This document shows, piece after piece, positions 49,257 to 57,904 of a stretch of DNA of 64,000 bases. Origin of the DNA: Fuerstiella sp. (GTDB taxonomy: Bacteria > Planctomycetota > Planctomycetia > Planctomycetales > Planctomycetaceae); NCBI GenBank assembly GCA_029245955.1, contig JAQWOH010000038.1, forward strand, positions 372,001 through 436,000. The letters are read 5' to 3'. Position 1 is the stretch's first letter. Each line of letters starts with the position of its first letter. The notes beneath the pieces were generated by a model that ran no database searches, had not been told where the DNA came from, and saw only the letters and a list, made by a program, of their open reading frames with translations. Position numbers and translations under genes: made by a program.

Positions 49257-50189
49257 TTACCGAACGTTCAATGCTCCCAGCCACCGGCAATTCAAATGCT
49301 GCAACCGAGCTTTAAGTCGCCCCGCTTCTCGCTGGTTCCTGGCCATGATGTAACACGTGGAACCACTGCCGGACATGAAAACGGCCCGGTCCGTCATCTG
49401 CTTCATCTTGTGCATCAGTTCCGCGATTTCGGGGTTCAACTGCTGAGCAGCCTGGGTGAGCCGATTGAACGAGGCGACCTGCAAATGGGCAGTTGAGCCT
49501 CGTTGGAGGGCCTGAATCGTGCTCTGAATCCTCCGGCGATCGGTGACGTCCGCAAATTCAAGCTGGCGAAAGACTTCAGGCGTTGAATTACCTGACCCGG
49601 GCTGGGCAGCCACGAAGTGAAAACATCCGGACGTCTGAATGGGGGCAACCTGTTCTCCTCGTCCTGTACACAGTGCCGACTGACATTCTTCGACAAAGAA
49701 GTTGATATCGCTGCCCAGTGAAGCGGCGGTTTCATGCAGCGTCTGTTTGGTCAGGTTCAGGCCCCACAGCCTGTTCAGTCCTAACAGTGTTGTGGCAGCG
49801 TTGCTGGAGCCTCCGGCCAGCCCGGCTTCTGCAGGGATTTGCTTATTGACAGTGATCACCGCTCCGTGTCGCGTTTGAGTCCGTTCGCGTAAGGCGCGGG
49901 CGGCCCGCAGAATCAGGTTGGAATCGTCCAGGGGAAACGTTGCTGTCAGTGCCGGTAGAGAATAATCGGCCAGTCGCACCCGCAATGCATCGCACGTTGT
50001 CGCTTCAAACCGCAGCACGTCGTAAAGATTCGTTCGCAGCATCACGGTTTCAAGCTCATGAAAGCCATCGTCCCGCTTGCCGTGGACTTCCAGGAACACA
50101 TTGATCTTGGCCGGTGAGCGAAGTTGGAAGGCTGGTTCCGGCTTTGAGACGGGGGCGAAAGTGTCGGGTGGGCGCCGGTGAGTATTCAT
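49257..50189 (-). CDS. ispE: 4-diphosphocytidyl-2-C-methyl-D-erythritol kinase
   Basis: 310 residues, GHMP kinase of the MEP isoprenoid pathway, phosphorylating CDP-methylerythritol. N-terminal SPAKINVFLEVHGKRDDGFHEL is the family signature, PAEAGLAGGSSNAA is the ATP loop, and MSGSGSTCYIM the third GHMP motif. Slightly longer than usual through a ~20-residue N-terminal tail. Its ATG overlaps the stop of the upstream symporter gene (ATGA), so the two are translated together. Confidence 0.94.
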   Translation of the reverse strand: MNTHRRPPDTFAPVSKPEPAFQLRSPAKINVFLEVHGKRDDGFHELETVMLRTNLYDVLRFEATTCDALRVRLADYSLPALTATFPLDDSNLILRAARALRERTQTRHGAVITVNKQIPAEAGLAGGSSNAATTLLGLNRLWGLNLTKQTLHETAASLGSDINFFVEECQSALCTGRGEQVAPIQTSGCFHFVAAQPGSGNSTPEVFRQLEFADVTDRRRIQSTIQALQRGSTAHLQVASFNRLTQAAQQLNPEIAELMHKMKQMTDRAVFMSGSGSTCYIMARNQREAGRLKARLQHLNCRWLGALNVR

Positions 50190-51163
50190 CGACTTGACTC
50201 CTGAGCTGCCGCAGACTCCGGCTCAGTCTCTGATGGAGCCGTGGTTGTCCATTGCCAGATCGTGGCTAGAACTGTTCCCGTCAGCATGCACCCGAATGTG
50301 TACAGGATGCAGGGAATGACCGCAGGTGAATCGGCGCCGAACAGTTGTTTTGCCAGAGCAATTCCGGCGCCGGCGTTCTGCATACCGACTTCCAGCGTCA
50401 GTGCCCGGCGCATTGATTCGGGAAGCCGAATGGATGCTCCACCGAAGTAGCCAGCAAGGTAGCCCCCCGCGTTGACGGCAGCCAGTGCCAGCAGCAGTCC
50501 GCCGCTGGCCTGTGTGACGCCGCCGCGATTCAGCGCGACCGCGATGGCAATGATGGCCAGAATAGAAAGATTCGCCATCGTACCAGCAGCGACGTCTGCC
50601 AGTTGTCGAAAGCCTTCCAGGAAACGACTAAGCAGGTGTCCGATAATCACCGGAAGGACGACCTGTAACAGCAGTAGACGCACCGCCGCCCAACCGTCGT
50701 AATTCACCTGGTCGTCAATCGTCAGCCACAGCGCAATTGGCACAACGACTGGTGACAGCAGCGTGGCGGAGGTGGTCAGACCTACGGAATAACTGACATT
50801 TCCCCGGGCTGCCAGTGTCAGCACGTTGGATGCCATCGCACCCGGTACACATCCCACGATCAGGATCCCGGTTGCAGTCTGCGGGTCCGGCTGCATGAAC
50901 TGCACGATGCTCCACGCCAGGAGCGGCATGCTGAGATACTGGATGCAGGTGCCCGTCAATACCGTTGGCCAGCGCTGCAGAATCTGGTCAACTTCCCCAA
51001 TCGGAAGCAGAGCACCCACACCAAACATTGTCAGCACAATCAGCACATTGATCGCAGAGCCGCCAGCGGTGTGAAATGGGTCAATGCTCAGACCGAATTC
51101 CGGCCAGAAGAAAGCAACCCCGGAAGAGGCCACTAACCAAAACAAAATGTATCGCTGCAGCAT
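50186..51163 (-). CDS. Bile acid:sodium symporter family transporter
   Basis: 325 residues with about nine to ten transmembrane helices. Family features are VLIVLTMFGVGALL near residue 40, the conserved VGCVPGAMASNVLTLAARGN (about 103-122) and GGYLAGYFGG. SBF/BASS proteins carry organic anions such as bile acids, pyruvate or related acids with Na+. The substrate here is unknown. It is the first gene of an overlapping pair with ispE, and might supply or export a metabolite of the isoprenoid route (inference only). Confidence 0.87.
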   Translation of the reverse strand: MLQRYILFWLVASSGVAFFWPEFGLSIDPFHTAGGSAINVLIVLTMFGVGALLPIGEVDQILQRWPTVLTGTCIQYLSMPLLAWSIVQFMQPDPQTATGILIVGCVPGAMASNVLTLAARGNVSYSVGLTTSATLLSPVVVPIALWLTIDDQVNYDGWAAVRLLLLQVVLPVIIGHLLSRFLEGFRQLADVAAGTMANLSILAIIAIAVALNRGGVTQASGGLLLALAAVNAGGYLAGYFGGASIRLPESMRRALTLEVGMQNAGAGIALAKQLFGADSPAVIPCILYTFGCMLTGTVLATIWQWTTTAPSETEPESAAAQESSR

Positions 51164-51333
51164 GTTATTGATTCAGGTTGTCGATAAAGTAGTGCCTGAA
51201 CGTCAGACGGCAGGAAGCGTTTTTCTGCACGGGGCAGCGCGTCGATAGTCAACCTTTTCCCTGAACGGCAATCTTCGCGATTGCTCGCCCGTTATGCGGC
51301 ACAGGTCACTCAACATTGTTTTTCTGAAGAAAT

Positions 51334-52449
51334 ATGCCCGGCAACTCTTTTGGACAATTCTTCCGTATCACGACGGCCGGGGAAAGTCACGGACCCGGTA
51401 ATGTTGTCATCATTGACGGAGTTCCGCCTGGAATACCGATTTCGGCTGAAGATTTGATGATCGACCTGGCACGACGAAGGCCCGGGCAAAGCCGGCTGAC
51501 GACGCAACGACAGGAAGCCGACGCCCCTGAGATTCTGGCGGGCGTGTTCGAGGGCCGCACCACCGGCACCAGTATCGCGATTCTGGTGCGGAATACCGAT
51601 CAGCGGAGTAGAGATTACTCTGATATCAAGGACAAATATCGTCCGGGCCATGCCGATTACACCTACGACGCTCGCTATGGGTTTCGGGATTATCGCGGAG
51701 GCGGTCGCAGCAGTGCCCGCGAAACAACCGCTCGCGTGGCCGCAGGAGTCATCGCAAAGAAGCTTATCAAACAGGAATTCGGCGGTCAGGTCGTCGGTTA
51801 CGTTTGCCAGGTTGGCCATGTTACGGCGGACATTGCGGCTCCGCAGGATGTAACTGTCGATCAGGTTGAACAGCTGCCGGACGGTTCTCCCAACATCGTC
51901 CGCTGCCCCGACTACGATGCTGCCGCCAGGATGATTGACCTGATCGACGAAGCTCGCCGTGACACCGATTCCATCGGCGGAGTCTCTGAAATCGTCGCGA
52001 CGGGAGTCCCGGCCGGATTGGGAGAGCCGGTCTTTGACAAGCTTAAAGCGGACCTTGCGAAAGCTCTGTTCAGTCTGCCGGCTGTACTCGGGGTCGAATA
52101 CGGAATCGGCTTTGGATGTGCAGAAATGAAAGGCAGCCAGAACAACGACGTGTTCGAATCCAGTGATGGCGAAATTACTACCGCGACAAATCGCCATGGT
52201 GGAATGCTGGGCGGAATTAGTTCCGGCCTGCCGATTGTTCTGCGAGCTGCGGTGAAACCGACCAGTAGTCTGGCCAAACAACAGCCGACAGTGACGCGTG
52301 ATGGCCGTGCCACAACCATCAGCACTAAAGGACGGCATGATCCGTGCCTGCTACCCCGTTTTGTACCGATGGGCGAAGCGATGGTCGCGATTGTGCTGGC
52401 AGACCACTGGCTCCGTTGGAAAGCCATCAGGGAAACCACAGCTCGCTGA
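51334..52449 (+). CDS. aroC: Chorismate synthase
   Basis: 371 residues. It converts 5-enolpyruvylshikimate-3-phosphate to chorismate with reduced FMN. All three family signatures are present: [18 protein letters not shown] near the start, the central [23 protein letters not shown] block (about 110-132), and the C-terminal [17 protein letters not shown]. Length is normal. The ATG at 51334 starts [18 protein letters not shown] directly. It is divergent from the symporter gene and convergent with spoVG. Confidence 0.97.
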   Translation: MPGNSFGQFFRITTAGESHGPGNVVIIDGVPPGIPISAEDLMIDLARRRPGQSRLTTQRQEADAPEILAGVFEGRTTGTSIAILVRNTDQRSRDYSDIKDKYRPGHADYTYDARYGFRDYRGGGRSSARETTARVAAGVIAKKLIKQEFGGQVVGYVCQVGHVTADIAAPQDVTVDQVEQLPDGSPNIVRCPDYDAAARMIDLIDEARRDTDSIGGVSEIVATGVPAGLGEPVFDKLKADLAKALFSLPAVLGVEYGIGFGCAEMKGSQNNDVFESSDGEITTATNRHGGMLGGISSGLPIVLRAAVKPTSSLAKQQPTVTRDGRATTISTKGRHDPCLLPRFVPMGEAMVAIVLADHWLRWKAIRETTAR

Positions 52450-52509
52450 TTTTGAATTCAGCGCGAAGTGGATGGTCAGCCCCACGTGGTGGCGATGGCC
52501 TCGCATGAC

Positions 52510-52941
52510 TCAGTTCGAAGGATTCTCTGCGTAGACGTCTTCTATGTCGTCATATGTGCAGATGTAGTCTGGCAGCCTGGACTGCTCGCGTTCCGAATTC
52601 AGAGCTGCAATTACCGCGACCTGAATTTTTTCGCGACACGATGCATTGATGGGATGGGCAATATCCGCAAATAATCGTGAACGTGACTGACTGTTGGTGT
52701 CGGCCGTTACCCGGGTCCCGCAACCGTTGCAGTGTCGCGCCCGAATTTCGTTCTTCCACGAACACCGGGGGCACTTAATCATGAGTTTACGACTTGGCAT
52801 CGCAATGAAGGGACCCTTCAGCCCTTCAATTACCTTCAGATCGCGGACGACGAACTCGCCGTCCAGCGTAATGGAGCAGAATGCCTGCAGTCGATCTTCG
52901 TTGTGGTCCATCAATTTAATGCGGACTTCTGTGACTTCCAC
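52510..52941 (-). CDS. spoVG: SpoVG family protein with inserted zinc ribbon
   Basis: 143 residues against about 85-95 for ordinary SpoVG. The fold starts [10 protein letters not shown] and continues [20 protein letters not shown] then [10 protein letters not shown], and resumes at [18 protein letters not shown]. Between MPSRK (residue 52) and DIAHPIN (93) lies a ~40-residue insert with CPRC (C57, C60) and CNGC (C71, C74), a zinc-ribbon pattern. SpoVG binds nucleic acid and influences septation and gene expression in Firmicutes and spirochaetes; the role in planctomycetes, which lack FtsZ in many lineages, is unclear. The C-terminus is acidic. Confidence 0.9.
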   Translation of the reverse strand: MEVTEVRIKLMDHNEDRLQAFCSITLDGEFVVRDLKVIEGLKGPFIAMPSRKLMIKCPRCSWKNEIRARHCNGCGTRVTADTNSQSRSRLFADIAHPINASCREKIQVAVIAALNSEREQSRLPDYICTYDDIEDVYAENPSN

Positions 52942-53411
52942 TAATGAATTCCTTCAAATTCCGGAATTTGATCGTTTCTGCACCATCGCCCACTCAACGT
53001 GCGGCCCCGCAGGAATTCTGTTGAGTAGCAATTGAGCTTAGGTACACAAGACTGAATTTCGGCCTGACATTGCAACAACACGAAAAGGGGGCAGACAAGA
53101 GAAAACGCTGATCCGAGGACCCTGGTTAACATTGTTTAAGTACCCTTAGGTCATGTCTGGTGGTAACACTTTACGTTGCGCCAATTGGGGGGGGGAATTC
53201 ACACATGGGTTATGCCCTTATAACACACTAGGGCGATACCGCACAAGAAGGGGCAATGTGTGTAGTCATACTGGGTTGAGGATGAGTCCGCAGAATCTTC
53301 CGGGCGACGGAATCCGTCGATTCCACGCACATTGACTGCTCGTGCCCCGGATTATTAAACAAGCCTGTCTGGATCTCACCTACTGTTGGTGGGGCAGGAA
53401 CTGTGTCAAAG
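52942..53411. other. Region upstream of spoVG, downstream of the Cys-rich gene
   Basis: About 470 bases. It includes G-rich and low-complexity stretches (a run of nine G near 53187). Short frames on both strands show no domain. The spoVG promoter should lie here; no clear box. Confidence 0.4.
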
Positions 53412-54017
53412 TTAGCTGCAATTGGATTCCGAGGTGGCTTCTGGCCGTGGTACCACCGCAGTACAGGCAAAGGCGCGGACAGTCTGAGTGTATTCGTACC
53501 AGTCCAGTGCGGTCACTGCATTCAGAAAAACCTGCGTCTGGTCGTGCGGCATATCGTTGAAGCGAGTGCAACCTGTACACACGTAGTTCGCATCACCGCA
53601 GGTGATTCCGGGCAACAGAGCAAAGGCCACGGCGCTGCGAACGTCATGCCCTTCAAAGCGAGTCGGGTGAATCATGCAACCGACGCACGTCTCCTGATCG
53701 TTATCGAATCCCATAAACGGGCATACGATGGACTGTGCGATCGTTTTTTTCCTGCGTTTGCCGATCCCCGGCAGCCGAACCAGCACGGCCCACAGCAGGT
53801 TCATGCCGCGTGTTGCAAGGATTTCGTGCAGGAACAATCGCGCATGTCCGGGCAACGTTCCGGCTGAGCTGATGTGGCGGAAAAGATCGCGCTGACGTCG
53901 TAACCGTGAGACCAGGTGTGACCTCTTGATGTTGGGCCCCCAGCAGCAAGCACCGCATGTGTGTTTGTCGATGCGGCACAAAGATACATCGTGTGAGTTG
54001 CTGTAGGGGGGCTGCAT
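53412..54017 (-). CDS. Cysteine-rich protein of unknown function
   Basis: 201 residues. An N-terminal cluster C14, C21, C24, C25 (LCRIDKHTCGACCWG) is followed by a basic helical stretch (HLVSRLRRQRDLFRH), then later CPFMGFDNDQETCVGCMIHP and CGDANYVCTGC, giving about a dozen cysteines in CxxC or C-x6-C arrangements. This spacing looks like an iron-sulfur or zinc-binding protein. I do not recognise the family. It follows the GH13 gene on the same strand after a 152-base gap. No signal peptide. Confidence 0.65.
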   Translation of the reverse strand: MQPPYSNSHDVSLCRIDKHTCGACCWGPNIKRSHLVSRLRRQRDLFRHISSAGTLPGHARLFLHEILATRGMNLLWAVLVRLPGIGKRRKKTIAQSIVCPFMGFDNDQETCVGCMIHPTRFEGHDVRSAVAFALLPGITCGDANYVCTGCTRFNDMPHDQTQVFLNAVTALDWYEYTQTVRAFACTAVVPRPEATSESNCS

Positions 54018-54169
54018 AACGGCAGTGACTCCGGGTTCAGCTGAAAACCAGTCGGCGATCGACGGCCAACACTAACATCAATCGCAGGGGCGGCAAATAC
54101 GAACTTCTGCCGTTGTGCAGCCGTGTCAACACGTGGTATTTACTGACGTCAGAATTGACGATGAGTGAT

Positions 54170-55690
54170 TCATGATTCGTCAGCGTCAGTCGCGAATACA
54201 GCACTGCACCGAGGGGAAATCGTGAGCCGAATTTGTCCGTTGTTTCTGCTGATCGGTTCTGGTATCGCAGCGCCGGCCAGAACGAGGCGGACATCTGTCA
54301 ATTCAGATGCAGGCAATTCTATGGTGACTTCGTTGGATTCGGTATTGAAAACAGACGTCAATGTTCCCGACTCCGCAGCTGTCCGGAAGACGATCGTACC
54401 TGTTTCAGCTACAACAGGCTGCGGCGGTTCCGCTCTGCTGAGTCGATAGTCTTTGCGCAGCTGAATGCACTTCTGGTACCATGTGTGGATCTGCATGTCC
54501 CAGACATTGGTTCGCCACGGGAACGCTTTTCGGCAGTCAGGGTCGTGTCGGCCATCAAGTCCGATTTCGTCCCCATAATAGATGCACGGAGCACCGGGAA
54601 TCAGGCATAGAAAGAGCCATGCCATTTTCAGAGCCGCTTTGTCGCCGCCGCAACAGGTCAGAAAACGCGGCATGTCATGGCTGTCCAGCAGATTCAGTTG
54701 CGCTGCGGTGATTTCATTCGGATAGATTGAGGCCACTCGCTGGATTTCGGCGGCAAATTCCGGGCCGCTGCAGCGCCGCACATGGCTGAAGCTGGACGGT
54801 TGCCGCACCTGCTCAAGGTCCAGCTGGGTGCCGCCGAAGAATGCCAGACACGCTGCCGTGACCTGGTAATTCATCACGGCGTCCCACATGTCACCATGTA
54901 GCCAGTGTTGCGCTTCTCCCCAAACCTCACCGACAATATATGTTTCCGGATTAATCGTTCGAACGCGTTGACGAAACTCGCGCCAGAAGGCGTCATCTTC
55001 AATTTCGTTGGCGACGTCCAGTCGCCACCCGTCGATCCCGAATTCAACCCAATGCTCTGCAACCGACAACAGGAATTCACGAACTTCGGGGCAGTCAGTA
55101 TTGAATTTTGGCAGTGCCGGCAGGTTCCACCAGGCGCCGTACCCGATGGCATCGAAACTACCCTGACCATCCGCGAGAGAGCGAGCGGCCTGATCGGACG
55201 GATAGGGCTGAAACGGTTTGCGTCCCTGAAGGCGGTCCTGATCAAAGTGAAACCAGTCCCGGTACGGAGATGCAGCTCCGTTTTCCAGCACGTGATGAAA
55301 TTGCCAAAAGCCGCGACTGGCGTGATTGAAAACACCATCAAGGACAATCCTCATGCCGCGCTGGTGGGCACTGTCGAGCAACTCACGCAGCGCGTCATTG
55401 CCGCCCAGCAGCGGATCGACGTTGTAGTAATCAAAGGTGTGATACCTGTGGTTAGAGGCCGAGGCAAAGACAGGGCAGGAATAGATTGCCGTGACACCCA
55501 GATCCTGCAGATAATCGAGCTTCTGCGTGACGCCGTACAGGTCTCCCCCCTTAAATCCATGGGCCGTCGGGGCGGTGTCCCAGGGTTCAAGGTGCTGTAC
55601 CGCTGTGACCCGGCCGCTGCGTGCGAACCGATCGGGGAAGATCTGGTAGAAGACAGCGTCCTGCACCCACTCCGGTGTGTCGATTGGCAT
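54170..55690 (-). CDS. GH13 alpha-glucosidase/cyclomaltodextrinase-type hydrolase
   Basis: 506 residues, intracellular (no signal). The barrel has the GH13 motifs: DGVFNHAS (region I), GWRLDVANE with nucleophile D225, GEVW with acid/base E255, and LLDSHD (H338, D339). An early YQIFPDRFARSG is typical of the maltogenic amylase/neopullulanase/cyclomaltodextrinase group, but the usual N-terminal dimerisation domain is absent. It would break down maltodextrins or glycogen-derived oligosaccharides. It lies 117 bases downstream of glgB on the same strand, so the two form a glycogen-handling pair. Confidence 0.92.
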   Translation of the reverse strand: MPIDTPEWVQDAVFYQIFPDRFARSGRVTAVQHLEPWDTAPTAHGFKGGDLYGVTQKLDYLQDLGVTAIYSCPVFASASNHRYHTFDYYNVDPLLGGNDALRELLDSAHQRGMRIVLDGVFNHASRGFWQFHHVLENGAASPYRDWFHFDQDRLQGRKPFQPYPSDQAARSLADGQGSFDAIGYGAWWNLPALPKFNTDCPEVREFLLSVAEHWVEFGIDGWRLDVANEIEDDAFWREFRQRVRTINPETYIVGEVWGEAQHWLHGDMWDAVMNYQVTAACLAFFGGTQLDLEQVRQPSSFSHVRRCSGPEFAAEIQRVASIYPNEITAAQLNLLDSHDMPRFLTCCGGDKAALKMAWLFLCLIPGAPCIYYGDEIGLDGRHDPDCRKAFPWRTNVWDMQIHTWYQKCIQLRKDYRLSRAEPPQPVVAETGTIVFRTAAESGTLTSVFNTESNEVTIELPASELTDVRLVLAGAAIPEPISRNNGQIRLTISPRCSAVFATDADES

Positions 55691-55807
55691 CGAAACCGTC
55701 TTTCCAGTGCTGCATCGAATGAGGAATCTTGGTGCACGATGGTGCGGGGAGGTCTGCTGCTTGCAGTCACTCCGTGACTGAATTTCATTATGTTGGTGAC
55801 TTACGGG

Positions 55808-57763
55808 TCACTCTGATTGGCTGCTGTCTTCCACCTGGTCCTGGTTTCCGTGTACGCACTTCAACATCGTCAGGCTCAGCGGCGGAATCTGGATTTCGAT
55901 CGTCTGTTCGTGACCGTGGGACGCGGTATCTTTGGCATACACACCGCCCTGATTCCCGATACCGGATCCCCCGTACCATTTGGCGTCAGTGTTCAGCAGT
56001 TCCTTGTAGAAACCTTTGACCGGAACACCGATTTGATAGTCCGTATGTGGAGTGGGCGTCAGGTTGACGACAACAACCAGGCGTTCTGACAGGTCGACGG
56101 TCTGGCGCACGAAGGCCAGGACGCAGTTTGTGGTGTCATCACCCACAACCCAGCGAAACCCATCCGAATGAGTGTCACTGGCATGGAGTGCTGAATGTTC
56201 ACGGTACAGTCGGTTAAGGTCACAGACCAGACGACGGATGCCTTCGTGTGTATCAAAGGTTCGCAGCGTCCAGTCGATTTCACCGTCGTGATTCCATTCG
56301 TCCCATTGCCCGAATTCGCACCCCATAAACAGCAGTTTTTTTCCGGGGGTGGCATACTGCATTCCGTACAGCAGTCGCAGGTTGGCAAACTGCTGCCACT
56401 CGTCTCCGGACATCTGCGAAAGCAACGACTGTTTACCGTGTACGACTTCGTCGTGCGACAGCGGCAGCATAAAGTTTTCGCTGAATGCGTAGACACCACG
56501 AAATGTCAGGTCATTCAAATGCCAGACACGGTGGATGGGGTCCCGCCGCATGAAACGCAGGGTGTCATTCATCCATCCCATGTCCCATTTCATAGTGAAC
56601 CCCAGGCCGCCCGTGTAGACAGGGCGAGAAACACCAGGCCAAGCCGTCGATTCTTCGGCAACAGTCAGAATTCCAGGGAATTCGGCGTGCAGCACGCTGT
56701 TGAAGTCACGCAGGAAATCGATCGCTTCCAGGTTTTCGCGACCACCGTGACGATTGGGAATCCACTGTCCGGAGTCCCGTGAATAGTCCAGGTATAACAT
56801 TGACGCGACAGCGTCGACTCGCAGCCCGTCCACGTGGTAGACGTCGCACCAGAACCGTGCACTGGACAACAGGAATTCGGAAACTTCTCGTCGACCGTAG
56901 TTAAAGATCAGGGTATTCCAGTCGGGATGATACCCGAGGCGCGGATCGGCGTGTTCGTACAGGTGAGTTCCATCAAATTGTGCCAGTCCGTATCCGTCCG
57001 TCGGGAAATGGCCGGGCACCCAGTCCAGCAGCACTCCTATATTGTGCCGATGCAGATAGTCCACGAAGTACTGAAAATCATGAGGCTGCCCGAAACGACT
57101 GGTCGGCGCAAAATAGCCCGTCGTCTGATAGCCCCACGAACCATCGAAGGGGTGCTCTGTCACGGGCATCAGTTGTACGTGAGTATAGCCGGCTTCAGCA
57201 ATGTATTCCGTCAGCTGGTGAGCGAGTTCCCGGTAGTTGTGAAACTGGCGACCGTCCCTTGGACGCTTCCATGATCCCGGGTGCAGTTCATAGACCGACA
57301 CTGGCGCTTCAAGCCAGTTGGTTGAATCGCGTCGCTGGATCCATTCTGAATCGTGCCACTGAAAGTCCCGCAAGCTCCAGATGACGGACGCCGTACCTGG
57401 CCGCAATTCGGAATGAAAGGCAAACGGATCAGCTTTCTCAATGATCTGTCCGAGTTTTGTTTTGATGGCATACTTGTAGCGCGTCCCCGGAATCGCACCG
57501 GATACGAAGCCTTCCCACGTTCCGGTGTCGCTGGAATTCAGCCAGTCGCGACCAGGCGTCCATCCGTTGCCGTCACTGATGACGGACACTTCCTGGGCAT
57601 TCGGGGCCCACACGGCAAAGCGAACACCGTCATCGACAATGTGCGCTCCCAGGTGGCGATACAGCGTCGTCCGGTCAGCCGGCAGGTCAAATGTGTTGCC
57701 TGCAGCAGCGGAGGTCGATTCCGCGTTACGACTGAGTCCGAAATCCGTGCTCACTTTGTCCAC
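55808..57763 (-). CDS. glgB: 1,4-alpha-glucan branching enzyme
   Basis: 651 residues, starting with GTG at 57763. It makes alpha-1,6 branches in glycogen. A CBM48 domain (about 35-125; [22 protein letters not shown]) precedes the GH13 barrel with [23 protein letters not shown] (nucleophile Asp), [11 protein letters not shown] (acid/base Glu) and [12 protein letters not shown]. The second N1 domain of longer GlgBs is lacking, as in many bacterial forms. The C-terminal beta-domain ends near residue 640. It is upstream of the GH13 hydrolase on the same strand. Confidence 0.95.
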   Translation of the reverse strand: MDKVSTDFGLSRNAESTSAAAGNTFDLPADRTTLYRHLGAHIVDDGVRFAVWAPNAQEVSVISDGNGWTPGRDWLNSSDTGTWEGFVSGAIPGTRYKYAIKTKLGQIIEKADPFAFHSELRPGTASVIWSLRDFQWHDSEWIQRRDSTNWLEAPVSVYELHPGSWKRPRDGRQFHNYRELAHQLTEYIAEAGYTHVQLMPVTEHPFDGSWGYQTTGYFAPTSRFGQPHDFQYFVDYLHRHNIGVLLDWVPGHFPTDGYGLAQFDGTHLYEHADPRLGYHPDWNTLIFNYGRREVSEFLLSSARFWCDVYHVDGLRVDAVASMLYLDYSRDSGQWIPNRHGGRENLEAIDFLRDFNSVLHAEFPGILTVAEESTAWPGVSRPVYTGGLGFTMKWDMGWMNDTLRFMRRDPIHRVWHLNDLTFRGVYAFSENFMLPLSHDEVVHGKQSLLSQMSGDEWQQFANLRLLYGMQYATPGKKLLFMGCEFGQWDEWNHDGEIDWTLRTFDTHEGIRRLVCDLNRLYREHSALHASDTHSDGFRWVVGDDTTNCVLAFVRQTVDLSERLVVVVNLTPTPHTDYQIGVPVKGFYKELLNTDAKWYGGSGIGNQGGVYAKDTASHGHEQTIEIQIPPLSLTMLKCVHGNQDQVEDSSQSE

Positions 57764-57904
57764 CCAATTCGAACCATTGAAAACTTGCGGGGCAACCGGA
57801 CCGTCTGCGAATTTACAGACAGCCTCATATTATCGTCGTCTGTGTCTCGCGTGTCTATGAAGGACAGAGGATCAGCAGAAACGATGAGTCGCGTTTTGCT
57901 GCCG

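Noticed and set aside
51310..52338. 342-residue minus-strand frame
   Set aside because: Complete antisense of aroC; no domain character.
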